A DNA stretch of 64,000 nt from Finegoldia magna_J (GCF_002243175.1 NZ_NDYF01000017.1:124001-188000); one strand, 5' to 3'. Positions 26,718 through 36,328 are shown, counted from the first letter of the stretch. Numbers and translations are program-made. The notes: generated by a model from the letters alone, not told the origin.

Positions 26718-28633
26718 TGAAGAAAAATAGAGAATATACTGCAGATCAGATTACAGTATTAGAAGGATTGGAACCGGTTCGTGTAAGACCAGGGATGTAT
26801 ATCGGTTCTACTGATGAAAAAGGTCTACACCATTTGGTGTACGAAGTAGTCGACAACTCAATTGATGAGGCGTTGGCTGGTGTGTGTGATTTGATTAAGG
26901 TTACTATAAAAAAAGACAATTCAGTTATTGTAGAAGATGATGGTTCTGGTATTCCAGTTGAAACACACCCAAAAACAGGCAAATCAACGCTTGAAACTGT
27001 ACTTACAGTGCTTCATGCGGGTGGTAAATTTTCAAACGACGCTTATCAATACTCAGGTGGTCTTCACGGTGTTGGTGTAAGTTGTGTTAATGCTTTAAGT
27101 ACATATCTTATTGCCAGAGTCAAAAGAGACGGCAAAATGTACGAACAAAGATTTGAAAAAGGAAAAACTGTTACAGAACTTACTGTTATAAAAGAAAATG
27201 TCAGAGGAACTGGAACATCAATTGAATTTATGCCAGACAATACGATTTTTGAAACTTTGAATTTCGAAAAAAATGTTCTTGCAAAAAGATTCAGAGAAAT
27301 GGCGTTTTTGAATAAGGGCGTGAAGATAGAATTTGCTGATGAAAGAGAAGACTACAAGGAATTGTTCCACTACGAAGGTGGTATCAAATCATTTGTAGAA
27401 TACATCAACAAATCCAAAAAGCCTTTGGATCACGAAATTATGTATATCGAAGGAGAAAAAGAAACTACTAAAGTGGAAATAGCTATGCAATACACTGAAA
27501 GCTATAACGAAACTATAGTTTCCTTTACTAATAACATCAAAACAGTTGACGGTGGAACACATGTTGTAGGATTTAAATCTGCACTTACTCGTGCTCTTAA
27601 CGATTATGCAAGAAACAAAAACATATTAAAAGAAAAAGACGATAATTTGTCAGGTGATGATGTCAGAGAAGGTATCACTGCTGTTGTTTCAGTAAAACTT
27701 AACAACCCACAATTCGAAGGACAAACCAAAGGAAAATTGGGTAACTCCGAAGCTAGAACTGTTGTGGACAGCGTTGTATATGAACATTTGAGTTTTTATT
27801 TTGAAGAAAATCCAAAAATCGTCAAGACAATTATCCAAAAAGCATTGGCATCACAAAAAGCAAGACTTGCCGCAAGACGTGCAAGGGATTTGGTTCGTAA
27901 GAAATCGGTGCTTGACAATACTACACTTCCAGGAAAACTTGCTGACTGCCAAAGCTCAGACATTGAACACAACGAAATCTTCCTTGTCGAAGGGGATTCT
28001 GCCGGTGGTTCTGCAAAAGGTGGCAGGGACAACAAATTCCAAGCTATTTTGCCATTGAGAGGTAAAATCTTAAACGTAGAAAAAGCTCACCTTGAAAGAG
28101 TTTTGAATTCAGAAGAAATCAAAGCTATGATTACTGCATTTGGAACGGGAATTGGCAAAAACTTCGACATTAGTAAACTTCGTTACGGCAAAATCGTAAT
28201 AATGACCGATGCCGACGTCGACGGAGCTCACATTAGAACGCTACTACTCACATTCTTGTACAGATTTATGAAGCCATTAGTGGAAAAAGGTCACGTCTAC
28301 ATCGCACAACCACCACTTTACGGAATCATCAAAGGTGTTAAGGTAATGGAATATTGCTACACAGAAAAAGAATTGGAAGAAGCTTTGGAAAAATACGGCG
28401 AAAGAAGTAACATCAAAGTTCAAAGATACAAAGGTCTTGGTGAAATGAACGCAGAACAATTGTGGGATACTACAATGAATCCTGAACACAGAATCCTAAT
28501 CAAAGTCGAAATCGACGGAGAAGATGAAAACGAACTCGACAACACATTCGATGTTTTGATGGGAGACAACGTAGAACCAAGAAGAGAATTTATAGAACAA
28601 AACGCTGTTTATGCACAAAACATTGACGCTTAG
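26717..28633 (+). CDS. gyrB: DNA gyrase subunit B
   Basis: 638 residues: GHKL ATPase domain (EVVDNSIDEALAG, DDGSGIPV, GGLHGVGVSCVNAL), transducer, and Toprim with EGDSAGGSAKGGRD and DADVDGAHIRTLLL. Supplies ATP-driven energy for negative supercoiling with GyrA. Nine bp before gyrA, same operon. Confidence 0.98.
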   Translation: MKKNREYTADQITVLEGLEPVRVRPGMYIGSTDEKGLHHLVYEVVDNSIDEALAGVCDLIKVTIKKDNSVIVEDDGSGIPVETHPKTGKSTLETVLTVLHAGGKFSNDAYQYSGGLHGVGVSCVNALSTYLIARVKRDGKMYEQRFEKGKTVTELTVIKENVRGTGTSIEFMPDNTIFETLNFEKNVLAKRFREMAFLNKGVKIEFADEREDYKELFHYEGGIKSFVEYINKSKKPLDHEIMYIEGEKETTKVEIAMQYTESYNETIVSFTNNIKTVDGGTHVVGFKSALTRALNDYARNKNILKEKDDNLSGDDVREGITAVVSVKLNNPQFEGQTKGKLGNSEARTVVDSVVYEHLSFYFEENPKIVKTIIQKALASQKARLAARRARDLVRKKSVLDNTTLPGKLADCQSSDIEHNEIFLVEGDSAGGSAKGGRDNKFQAILPLRGKILNVEKAHLERVLNSEEIKAMITAFGTGIGKNFDISKLRYGKIVIMTDADVDGAHIRTLLLTFLYRFMKPLVEKGHVYIAQPPLYGIIKGVKVMEYCYTEKELEEALEKYGERSNIKVQRYKGLGEMNAEQLWDTTMNPEHRILIKVEIDGEDENELDNTFDVLMGDNVEPRREFIEQNAVYAQNIDA

Positions 28634-28642
28634 GAGAATAAT

Positions 28643-31063
28643 ATGACAGAAAGAAAAATCAATATAAAACCAGCTGATTTGAAAAAGGAAATGGAAAGTG
28701 CATATTTAGATTATTCTATGAGTGTAATTGTATCACGTGCACTTCCAGATGTAAGAGACGGATTGAAACCTGTTCACAGACGTATAATTTACGGAATGCA
28801 ACAACAAGGATTGTTCCCAGATAGAAAATACTCCAAGTCTGCAAGACTTGTAGGGGAAGTAATGGGTAAGTATCACCCTCATGGTGACATCGCAATCTAC
28901 GATGCAGTTGTAAGACTTGCACAAGATTTCAACATGAGATATCCACTTGTAGATGGCCAAGGTAACTTTGGTTCAATAGACGGTGACGGAGCTGCCGCAC
29001 CTCGTTATACGGAGTTACGTATGGCAAAACTATCACTTGAAATGTTGCGTGACATCAACAAAGATACTGTTGATTTCCAAGACAACTATGACGGTGAAGA
29101 ACAAGAACCAGTTGTACTTCCATCTAGATTTCCTAACTTAATCGTAAATGGATCCAGTGGTATCGCTGTTGGTATGGCGACAAATATGGCTCCACACAAC
29201 TTAGGTGAAACTATAGATGCATTAATCGCATCAATCGACAATCCCAATATTACAATAGAAGAATTGATGAAACACATCAAGGCTCCCGATTTTCCAACAG
29301 GTGGAAACATCATGGGACTTGAAGAAGTCAAAAACGCATACACAACAGGACGTGGAAAAGTCAAACTAAGAGCAGAGGCTAGGATTGAGGAATCAAAGGG
29401 AAGATACAAAATAATCGTCACAGAAATTCCTTACCAAGTTAACAAATCCAATTTAATCAAAAAAATCGCAGACCTTGTAAAACAAAAGAAATTAGAAGGT
29501 ATCAGCGATTTGAGAGATGAATCGGACAGAAAAGGTATGAGAATTGTCATCGAAACAAAAAGAGATGCCAATCCAAATATCGTGCTTAATAACTTGTACA
29601 AATACACTCAAATGCAAACTACATTCGGGATAATCAACCTTGCACTTGTAAATGGCGTTCCAAAAGTTTTGACATTGAAACAACTAATCGACCATTATCT
29701 TGTTCACCAAGAAATAGTCGTTAGAAGAAGAACGCAATTCGATTTGAACAAGGCGAAGGCAAGAATTCACATAGTCGAAGGATTGTTGAAAGCAATCGAC
29801 AATATCGATGAAATTATTCACATTATCAGAACAAGTTACGATGATGCGCTTGAAAAATTGATGCAAAGATTTGGCTTTTCAGAAATTCAAGCCCAAGCAA
29901 TCTTGGATATGAGACTTAAAAGATTGCAAGGTTTGGAAAAAGAAAAACTACAAAATGAATTTGACGAATTGAGCGCATTGATTGAACAATTGACAGAAAT
30001 TTTGAATAACAGACAATTGCTTTTGAATATCATCAAAGACGAATTGACAGAAATTAAAACAAAATATTCAGACGACAGAAGAACTAAAATTCTAAGAGAT
30101 GACGGTGATTTTGAAGATATGGAACTTCTAGAAGAAGAAGACATGTTTATTACTATCACTAACAAAGGCTACATCAAACGAATTTCAACCGATGCATACA
30201 AAGTTCAACACAGAGGTGGACGTGGTGTTAATGCAATGGGAATGAAAGATGGAGATTTCATCAAAGATATGTTCGCAACTACAACTCATCAAGATTTGTT
30301 GTTCTTCACTAATAAAGGAAAAGTTTACTCACTAAAAGCTTACGAAGTGCCAGAAGCAAGTCGTACTGCTAGAGGATCCAACATCATTAACCTAATCCAA
30401 ATCGATGCCGATGAAAGTGTTACACAAGTATTGGCGTTGGATAAGGACAAAGAAGACGATCAATTTATAATATTTATCACTAAAAATGGTAAAGTGAAGA
30501 AGACTTCGTTGGATTTGTACGAAAATATTAGAAAAACTGGTATCATAGCTATCAAATTTGACGAAGGTGACGAACTTATCGATGTTAAACTTGTCGAAAA
30601 AAATGAAAATGTAATTATCGTCACTAAAAAAGGTATGAGTTTGCAATTTAATGTAGATCAATTGAGAGATTTATCCAGAAATGCTATCGGAGTAAAGGCT
30701 ATAACGCTTAACAAAGACGATGAAGTTATTTCATTTGATTTGGTAAAAGACAATGAATTCTTGGCAGTTATCAGTGAAAATGGTTACGGTAAGAAGACTG
30801 AATTATCCAACTATACTACACAAAACAGAGGTGGAAAGGGAATCAGAACTTACAAAATCGCCAAGAAAACAGGAGATGTAGCGTGTGCTAAGGCATTGAA
30901 AAACGAAGATGAGATACTTTTGATTAGCAAAAAAGCTGAGGTTATCAGAATTAAGGCCGAAGGAATATCTACACTTTCAAGATCAACATCTGGTGTATTA
31001 TTGAAAAATACAGATAAGGGCGAAGATGCGATAGTAGCTGTAGCTAAGTATTTTGAAGAATAA
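28643..31063 (+). CDS. gyrA: DNA gyrase subunit A (Ile at quinolone position 83)
   Basis: 806 residues: winged-helix cleavage domain with catalytic Tyr in APRYTELRM, coiled coil and a six-bladed C-terminal domain including the GyrA box (QHRGGRGVNA). The quinolone-determining region reads HPHGDIAIYD, with Ile83 where susceptible enzymes usually have Ser or Thr; Asp87 is retained. The codon is ATC (28889-28891). AGGAGAATA ribosome site upstream. Confidence 0.98.
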   Translation: MTERKINIKPADLKKEMESAYLDYSMSVIVSRALPDVRDGLKPVHRRIIYGMQQQGLFPDRKYSKSARLVGEVMGKYHPHGDIAIYDAVVRLAQDFNMRYPLVDGQGNFGSIDGDGAAAPRYTELRMAKLSLEMLRDINKDTVDFQDNYDGEEQEPVVLPSRFPNLIVNGSSGIAVGMATNMAPHNLGETIDALIASIDNPNITIEELMKHIKAPDFPTGGNIMGLEEVKNAYTTGRGKVKLRAEARIEESKGRYKIIVTEIPYQVNKSNLIKKIADLVKQKKLEGISDLRDESDRKGMRIVIETKRDANPNIVLNNLYKYTQMQTTFGIINLALVNGVPKVLTLKQLIDHYLVHQEIVVRRRTQFDLNKAKARIHIVEGLLKAIDNIDEIIHIIRTSYDDALEKLMQRFGFSEIQAQAILDMRLKRLQGLEKEKLQNEFDELSALIEQLTEILNNRQLLLNIIKDELTEIKTKYSDDRRTKILRDDGDFEDMELLEEEDMFITITNKGYIKRISTDAYKVQHRGGRGVNAMGMKDGDFIKDMFATTTHQDLLFFTNKGKVYSLKAYEVPEASRTARGSNIINLIQIDADESVTQVLALDKDKEDDQFIIFITKNGKVKKTSLDLYENIRKTGIIAIKFDEGDELIDVKLVEKNENVIIVTKKGMSLQFNVDQLRDLSRNAIGVKAITLNKDDEVISFDLVKDNEFLAVISENGYGKKTELSNYTTQNRGGKGIRTYKIAKKTGDVACAKALKNEDEILLISKKAEVIRIKAEGISTLSRSTSGVLLKNTDKGEDAIVAVAKYFEE

Positions 31064-31073
31064 GGAGAAAATT

Positions 31074-31385
31074 ATGCAATTAAACTACGATATAGTCACA
31101 AAAGACGAAATAATTGTAAGAATCCAAGGTGATTTGGACATCAACACTTGCGACGAATTCAGAGATGATTTATTGGAAGAATACAAGAAAAATCCAAATG
31201 ACATCAGAATTGATGCGACAGATCTTTCATTTATAGATTCAACAGGACTTGGTGCTTTGATAAAAGTGTACAACGAACTAAGAGATAATAACCACAAAAT
31301 CTACATCGACAATATCAAAAAACACGTCAACAAAGTGTTCACTATAACTGAAATGGACAAGATTTTCGTAATAAAGGAGATATAA
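31074..31385 (+). CDS. STAS-domain anti-sigma factor antagonist (RsbV/SpoIIAA-like)
   Basis: 103 residues from ATG 31074, which follows AAGGAGA and lies after the gyrA stop; an in-frame ATG at 31053 overlaps gyrA. Contains the STAS signature DLSFIDSTGLGALIK with Ser56 at the phosphorylation site used by RsbV. In partner-switching, the unphosphorylated form captures the anti-sigma factor. One base overlaps the next gene. Confidence 0.88.
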   Translation: MQLNYDIVTKDEIIVRIQGDLDINTCDEFRDDLLEEYKKNPNDIRIDATDLSFIDSTGLGALIKVYNELRDNNHKIYIDNIKKHVNKVFTITEMDKIFVIKEI

Positions 31386-31729
31386 TGGAAGAATTCAGAT
31401 TAAGTTTTCAAAATGAAAAAGAAAATGTATCTCTCATAAGACTTTCAGCATCTTTCATTGCGATGAAGTGTGGATTTTCAGTGGACGATATTGAAGATAT
31501 CAAATTGTGCGCAAGTGAATGCTTGAATTTACAAAGAAACAGATCCAAAATCATCGACTGTACAATGACTATTGACGATGAATCTTTAACACTAATCTTC
31601 AAATTAGATGGATTTAATCCACGTGAAAACAACGAAAAGGATAAAATATCGGAAATGATTATCCAATCTTTAATGGATGAATACGAAATCAATGGAAGTG
31701 AGATAAAAGTAATCAAGAATAGGAAATAA
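31385..31729 (+). CDS. RsbW/SpoIIAB-like anti-sigma factor with degenerate ATPase fold
   Basis: 114 residues, shorter than the usual 140-160. The N-box helix IEDIKLCASECLN is present, but the G1 box (DxGxG) reads LDGFNP and no G2 GxGL box is visible. It should still bind the sigma factor; kinase activity is doubtful. Position between STAS and sigma genes makes the assignment fairly safe. Confidence 0.75.
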   Translation: MEEFRLSFQNEKENVSLIRLSASFIAMKCGFSVDDIEDIKLCASECLNLQRNRSKIIDCTMTIDDESLTLIFKLDGFNPRENNEKDKISEMIIQSLMDEYEINGSEIKVIKNRK

Positions 31730-31733
31730 TATT

Positions 31734-32510
31734 ATGGCGAATAAATCAATTAGTAAAGAAGAACAGGAGAATATTAAAGAATTATTCTTGAAATTCCAAG
31801 AAACACGAGATAAGAAAACAAGGGATACTCTCGTTGAAAAAAACCTGTATATCGCTGAAATATTAGCTAAAAAATACACAGGAAGGGGAATCGAATACGA
31901 TGATTTGTACCAAGTCGCATGTATCGGACTGATCTATGCGATTGACCGTTACGATCCATCAAAAGGCTACGAATTCTCATCCTATGCAACTCCTACAATA
32001 GTCGGAGAAATCAAAAAATATTTCAGAGACAAAGGCTGGGTCATCAGAGTTCCACGCAGAATTCAAGAACTCAATAAAAAAGTTGCCAACGCCAAGATTC
32101 ACCTTGCACAAACCATGCAAAAATCTCCAACAGTTGAAGACATCGCAGATTACTTGTCGATATCTAACGAAGAAGTTTTGGAAGTGTTGGAAGGGGCGAA
32201 GGTGTACGCTCCACAATCATTGGATCAATCAATCGATCAGTCAAGTGACGACAGGGATACTAATCTTAGCGATTTGATTGGAGAAGAAGACAAGGACATG
32301 CTGAAGTTTGAAAACAGAGATTTAATCAACAGATGCATGGAGGATTTGAACGAAGTTGAAAAGAAAATTCTTCTTGGAAGATATTTTGATAAGAAAACAC
32401 AAATCGTGATTGCAGAGGAATTGGATATTTCGCAAATGACTGTCAGCAGAATGGAGAAGAAAATTCTCAAAAAATTCAAGGCGTCACTCAAGGAGCAACT
32501 GGAATTTTAA
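31734..32510 (+). CDS. Sigma-B/F/G-type alternative sigma factor
   Basis: 258 residues with region 2 (YDDLYQVACIGLIYAIDRYDPSKGYEFSSYATPTIVGEIKKYFRDKGWVIRVPRR in overlapping motifs, abbreviated here as YDDLYQ...FSSYATP), region 3 (SPTVEDIADYLSIS) and region 4 (QIVIAEELDISQMTVSRMEKKIL). Such factors drive general stress or developmental regulons. The organism is probably non-sporulating, so a stress sigma is more likely. Ends one base before fetA. Confidence 0.92.
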   Translation: MANKSISKEEQENIKELFLKFQETRDKKTRDTLVEKNLYIAEILAKKYTGRGIEYDDLYQVACIGLIYAIDRYDPSKGYEFSSYATPTIVGEIKKYFRDKGWVIRVPRRIQELNKKVANAKIHLAQTMQKSPTVEDIADYLSISNEEVLEVLEGAKVYAPQSLDQSIDQSSDDRDTNLSDLIGEEDKDMLKFENRDLINRCMEDLNEVEKKILLGRYFDKKTQIVIAEELDISQMTVSRMEKKILKKFKASLKEQLEF

Positions 32511-33122
32511 ATGGAAATTTTGAGATTTGAAAATGTAAAATTCATCAAAGAGTACGATGATTTTTCTATAGATAAAAACGAAGTAGTTTTCGTTGTTGGT
32601 AAGAGTGGAAGCGGTAAATCCACTCTTCTCAAACTTATCAACAACACATTACAAATGAAATCGGGCAGAATTTTCTACAAAGATAAGAATATTTTGAATA
32701 TCAAACCTGTTGAATTGAGAAGAAACATCATAATGACTTCCCAGGAAAATTTCTTGTTTGATATGACTATAAGAGAGAATTTCCATGAGTTTTACAAGCT
32801 ACGCGATTTAGAAGAATTAACTGACGATGAAATCACGAAGTTTTTGAAAATCACTAATTTCGATGTCGATTTGAACCTCAATGTTGAGAAACTTTCCGGA
32901 GGAGAAAAGCAAAGGGTGTTCTTGGCTATTGCACTTAGCTTAGATCCTGAGGTTTTGTTATTGGATGAGCCGACAAGTGCTTTGGATAATAAGACTGCAT
33001 TTGATATGATGAAAAATATCGTGGATTACTGTAAACACAACGACATCACACTTGTAGTTGTGAGTCACGCTAGACAATTAGTCGACGAATTTGCAGATAA
33101 AATAATCGATTTGGGAGATTAA
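32511..33122 (+). CDS. fetA: ABC transporter ATPase, FetA (YbbL)-like
   Basis: 203 residues: Walker A GKSGSGKST, Q-loop, signature LSGGEKQRV and Walker B VLLLDEPTSALD. Pairs with the FetB-type permease that starts two bases downstream; FetAB exports iron and protects against oxidative stress in E. coli. Translation begins immediately after the sigma-factor stop, linking it to that operon. Confidence 0.88.
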   Translation: MEILRFENVKFIKEYDDFSIDKNEVVFVVGKSGSGKSTLLKLINNTLQMKSGRIFYKDKNILNIKPVELRRNIIMTSQENFLFDMTIRENFHEFYKLRDLEELTDDEITKFLKITNFDVDLNLNVEKLSGGEKQRVFLAIALSLDPEVLLLDEPTSALDNKTAFDMMKNIVDYCKHNDITLVVVSHARQLVDEFADKIIDLGD

Positions 33123-33123
33123 A

Positions 33124-33897
33124 ATGGGAATAATTAAAATACCATGGACAAGGTTCGTTCTGATTTATTTGCTTTTGTTAGTTGTGTTATTCGTAATGAA
33201 GAAATGTCGTATCAACAAAACAAAAATGCTAGTTGTAGCAAGTGTTCGTATGACTGTCCAACTTATTATCGCAGGTTTCATCCTAACTTATGTTATAAAT
33301 GCGAACAACAATTTATTTGTAATAATTTACATATTGGTAATGGCGACATTCAGCAGTTTAAAAGTTTTCAGAGGAAATCATTTATCTGACAAATTCAAGG
33401 TGATAATAGGACTTAGCATACTATTTTCGGGATTACTTGTGGAGTGTTTCTACGTGGGATTTGTCATCAGAAAACCGATTTTGGATGCACAATACGCGAT
33501 TCCAATTTCTGGAATGCTTTTCGGAAACACAATGACTGCTGTGAATTTGGGAGTAAATTACTTAAACGAAAATCTGAAACTAAACAAAAACAAAATCACA
33601 ACACTAATTAATTTGGGAGTAAGTGCAGACACAGCACTTATTCCTATTGTGAATCAATCCGTAGAAATGGCGATACTACCTAATTTGAACAGTATGATTG
33701 CGATGGGAATTATAAGTCTTCCTGGAATGATGACAGGACAAATCTTATCCGGAGTTAGCCCAAACACTGCGATAATTTATCAGATTTCTGTGATGATAGC
33801 CATCTGCGCAAGTGTAAACATTGCAAGTTTCTTGTCGCTTTATTTGGGATACAAAAGTTTGATTAATAATAGAGAACAAATAAATTTTGAATTATAA
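33124..33897 (+). CDS. fetB: ABC transporter permease, FetB/UPF0014 family
   Basis: 257 residues with about seven membrane helices. SVRMTVQLIIAGFIL, PISGMLFGNTMTAVNL and LPGMMTGQILSGVSPNTAI are family hallmarks. Probable iron exporter with FetA; substrate inferred from E. coli. Confidence 0.9.
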   Translation: MGIIKIPWTRFVLIYLLLLVVLFVMKKCRINKTKMLVVASVRMTVQLIIAGFILTYVINANNNLFVIIYILVMATFSSLKVFRGNHLSDKFKVIIGLSILFSGLLVECFYVGFVIRKPILDAQYAIPISGMLFGNTMTAVNLGVNYLNENLKLNKNKITTLINLGVSADTALIPIVNQSVEMAILPNLNSMIAMGIISLPGMMTGQILSGVSPNTAIIYQISVMIAICASVNIASFLSLYLGYKSLINNREQINFEL

Positions 33898-33910
33898 TTG
33901 GAGGAAAAAA

Positions 33911-35269
33911 ATGAGAATTGAAAAGGATTCTATCGGTGAAATCGAAGTAAGTGACGATGTTTTGTGGGGAGCACAAACTCAAAGAAGTTTCAACAATTTT
34001 AAAATTGGAACAGAAAAAATGCCACTTGAAGTCATCAAAGCGCTCACAAGATTAAAAAAAGCGTGTGCGATTTCTAATAACAAATTGGGAAAACTTACAG
34101 ACGAAAAAAAGGATTTAATTGTGGGTGCATGTGATGAAATCTTGGATCACAAACATGACAGCGAATTTCCACTAGCTGTGTGGCAAACTGGATCTGGAAC
34201 GCAATCCAACATGAATGTGAACGAAGTTATCGCACACATCGCAAACAAAAAGATTGGTGACAACATCATTCATCCTAACGATGATGTAAACAAATCCCAA
34301 AGTTCCAACGATACATTCCCATCTGCAATCCACATTGCACTTAAACACATGATTGATTCAGAACTAATCGAAGAATTAGAAAACACTGAAAAAGTCTTGG
34401 AAAAATTGATGGAAGAAAACAAAGATATCATCAAAATAGGACGTACACATTTGCAAGATGCAGTGCCTCTAAGATTGTCACAAGAAATATCGGGATGGCT
34501 TTTCATGATTAGAAAAGGCAAACAACACATTATTGAAGCAAGCAAAGCGTTAAACGAACTTGCAATTGGAGCTACAGCCGTTGGAACAGGACTCAACGCA
34601 GTTAAAGGATTCGACCAAATGGTAGTAGATGAAATAAATGCCCAAACAAATGGAGAATTCATCACTGCAGAAAACAAATTCCACGCACTTACATCAAAAG
34701 ATGCAATAAGCTATACTCATGGAGCAATCACAGCCCTTGCTAATAATTTGATGAAAATTGCAAATGATGTGAGATTTTTGGCGAGTGGTCCAAGATGTGG
34801 AATCGGCGAATTATCAATTCCAGCAAATGAACCGGGCTCATCAATCATGCCTGGCAAAGTAAATCCAACACAAGCAGAAGCGTTGACTATGGTTTGTGTA
34901 CAAATAATGGGCAACAATACGACAATTCAAGTCGCAGCAAGCCAGGGAAATTACGAACTAAACGTATATATGCCTGTGATTATATATAACGCGTTGCAAT
35001 CAGTACGACTAATCAAAGATGCTACAAAATCTTTTACAGATAATTGTCTAAGAGGACTCAAAGCAAACAGAGAAGTCATCGATTATTATTTGAACAATTC
35101 GTTAATGCTAGTCACAGCCCTTAACACCAAAATTGGCTACGACAAAGCTAGTACAATCGCAAAATATGCACACAAAAACAACACAACACTTAAACAAGCT
35201 TCCCTTGATTTGGAAATTCTAACAGAAGAAGAATTTGACGAATACGTCGACCCTACAAAAATGTGCTAG
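33911..35269 (+). CDS. fumC: Class II fumarate hydratase
   Basis: 452 residues from ATG 33911 preceded by TTGGAGGAA; upstream in-frame ATG lies inside fetB. WQTGSGTQSNMN, HPNDDVNKSQSSNDTFPSA and the superfamily signature GSSIMPGKVNPTQ identify FumC rather than aspartase. Interconverts fumarate and malate. Last gene of the co-directional block running from dnaA. Confidence 0.94.
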   Translation: MRIEKDSIGEIEVSDDVLWGAQTQRSFNNFKIGTEKMPLEVIKALTRLKKACAISNNKLGKLTDEKKDLIVGACDEILDHKHDSEFPLAVWQTGSGTQSNMNVNEVIAHIANKKIGDNIIHPNDDVNKSQSSNDTFPSAIHIALKHMIDSELIEELENTEKVLEKLMEENKDIIKIGRTHLQDAVPLRLSQEISGWLFMIRKGKQHIIEASKALNELAIGATAVGTGLNAVKGFDQMVVDEINAQTNGEFITAENKFHALTSKDAISYTHGAITALANNLMKIANDVRFLASGPRCGIGELSIPANEPGSSIMPGKVNPTQAEALTMVCVQIMGNNTTIQVAASQGNYELNVYMPVIIYNALQSVRLIKDATKSFTDNCLRGLKANREVIDYYLNNSLMLVTALNTKIGYDKASTIAKYAHKNNTTLKQASLDLEILTEEEFDEYVDPTKMC

Positions 35270-35287
35270 TTAAAAAAATATTTTATA

Positions 35288-35316
35288 TTGAAAAATAATA
35301 ATATAAAATATATAAT
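35288..35316 (+). promoter_or_regulatory. Promoter of the small LPXTG peptide gene
   Basis: TTGAAA (35288-35293), 17-bp spacer, TATAAT (35311-35316), followed by GGGGGGAG as ribosome site before ATG 35343. Confidence 0.75.
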
Positions 35317-35342
35317 AAGTATGAGGGTAATGGGGGGAGAAT

Positions 35343-35567
35343 ATGAAAAAGAAATTAACGATATATGTGGTAGCAGTGATGACGTTTCTGATGCATATTG
35401 GATATGACATAAGCTACGGCGAAACAGAAAATAATATAATGTTGGCTAGTACACAAACTTTGCCAAAAGCAGGCATAGACAACGAGCATATTTTAATAAG
35501 CATCGCTTGTTTAATAATCATTACTGGTGCATTTTTTGTGTTTTTTAAAAAAAGAGAAAAGAAGTAA
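35343..35567 (+). CDS. Minimal sortase-anchored surface peptide (LPKAG)
   Basis: 74 residues with all parts of a wall-anchored protein in miniature: signal peptide (1 to about 27), about 18 exposed residues, sorting motif LPKAG (about 40-44), a membrane helix (about 50-68) and positive tail KKREKK. The exposed part after both cleavages would be only some 15-20 residues. It has a good promoter, a strong ribosome site and a terminator, so it is a real gene. No family recognised; might be a surface signal or a coat peptide. Confidence 0.75.
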   Translation: MKKKLTIYVVAVMTFLMHIGYDISYGETENNIMLASTQTLPKAGIDNEHILISIACLIIITGAFFVFFKKREKK

Positions 35568-35599
35568 GTTATTGATTTACTTAGATAGGAAAACTCATG

Positions 35600-35637
35600 C
35601 AGTTAAGCATATCGCAAATATGCTTAGCTGTTTTTTT
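35600..35637 (+). terminator. Terminator of the LPXTG peptide gene
   Basis: CAGTTAAGCATAT and ATATGCTTAGCTG pair around CGCAA and are followed by seven T. The same stem sequence recurs at 35686 and 36107 as the outer arms of larger hairpins. Confidence 0.85.
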
Positions 35638-35685
35638 GTTGCTTAGGTAGGTGAATAATTGCATTGCTAACATAGGTAAGTTTAC

Positions 35686-35867
35686 GCAGTTAAGCATATT
35701 GCACGAATATCTAGACTACAAAAATAAATAAATCCTAAGCTCATAAGCCTAAAATCGCAAACTCGCTGACGCTCAAACAGTGCGATTTTTGACGGCTTAT
35801 TTCACTTGGATTTATGTTTATTTTCTCCGTATGATATTCTTAGCAATAAGGCTTAACTGCTTTTTTT
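35686..35867 (+). repeat. Hairpin A copy 1, nested in a terminator
   Basis: Outer stem GCAGTTAAGC (35686-35695) and GCTTAACTGC (35851-35860) is followed by seven T. Inside, GAATATC (35705-35711) pairs with GATATTC (35833-35839), then helices ATAAATCC/GGATTTAT, ATAAGCC/GGCTTAT and AATCGCA/TGCGATT close a loop with CTCGCTGACGCTC. Confidence 0.85.
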
Positions 35868-35907
35868 GTTGCTTATTAAAATACTTTATAGGGAAGAATA
35901 AAGATGT

Positions 35908-36013
35908 GTAGAAAACCAAAATTACAGGTAATAATCTACGGAAAATTTTTAGAGTCAAGTTGGTCGGATTTTTCCAAGGAAAATCTGAATGTAATTTTGG
36001 TAATCTACTTTTT
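35908..36013 (+). repeat. Hairpin B copy 1
   Basis: GTAGAAAACCAAAATTACA (35908-35926) pairs with TGTAATTTTGGTAATCTAC (35990-36008) with one internal mismatch, followed by five T; an inner helix GATTTTTCC/GGAAAATC lies in the loop. Confidence 0.8.
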
Positions 36014-36106
36014 ATAATTTATCAACATACTTGGTTTTGAAATGGGGAATTTTGTGTAGAAGAAGTTTGTTGTTTGAATATTTATTGCTTAGATAGGTAA
36101 ACTCAC

Positions 36107-36287
36107 GCAATTAGGCATATTGCACGAATATCTAGACTACGAAAATTTGTTATTTCTAAATCTCGAAACCCTAAAATTTGAAGCTCACTACGTTCGGCGG
36201 TCAAATTTTAGCCGGGTTTCTTCGATTTGAAACAACTTGAATTTTCTCCGTATGATATTCTTAGCAATAAGGCTTAACTGCTTTTTT
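36107..36287 (+). repeat. Hairpin A copy 2, different stem sequences
   Basis: Outer arms GCAATTAGGC (36107-36116) and GCTTAACTGC (36272-36281), then seven T. Ends GAATATC (36126-36132)/GATATTC (36254-36260) are identical to copy 1, but the inner helices are AAATC/GATTT, GAAACCC/GGGTTTC and AAAATTTGA/TCAAATTTT: same architecture with compensatory sequence change. Loop contains CTCACTACGTTC. Confidence 0.85.
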
Positions 36288-36328
36288 TGATGCTTATTAA
36301 AATACTTTATAAGGAAAAGAAAAGATGA

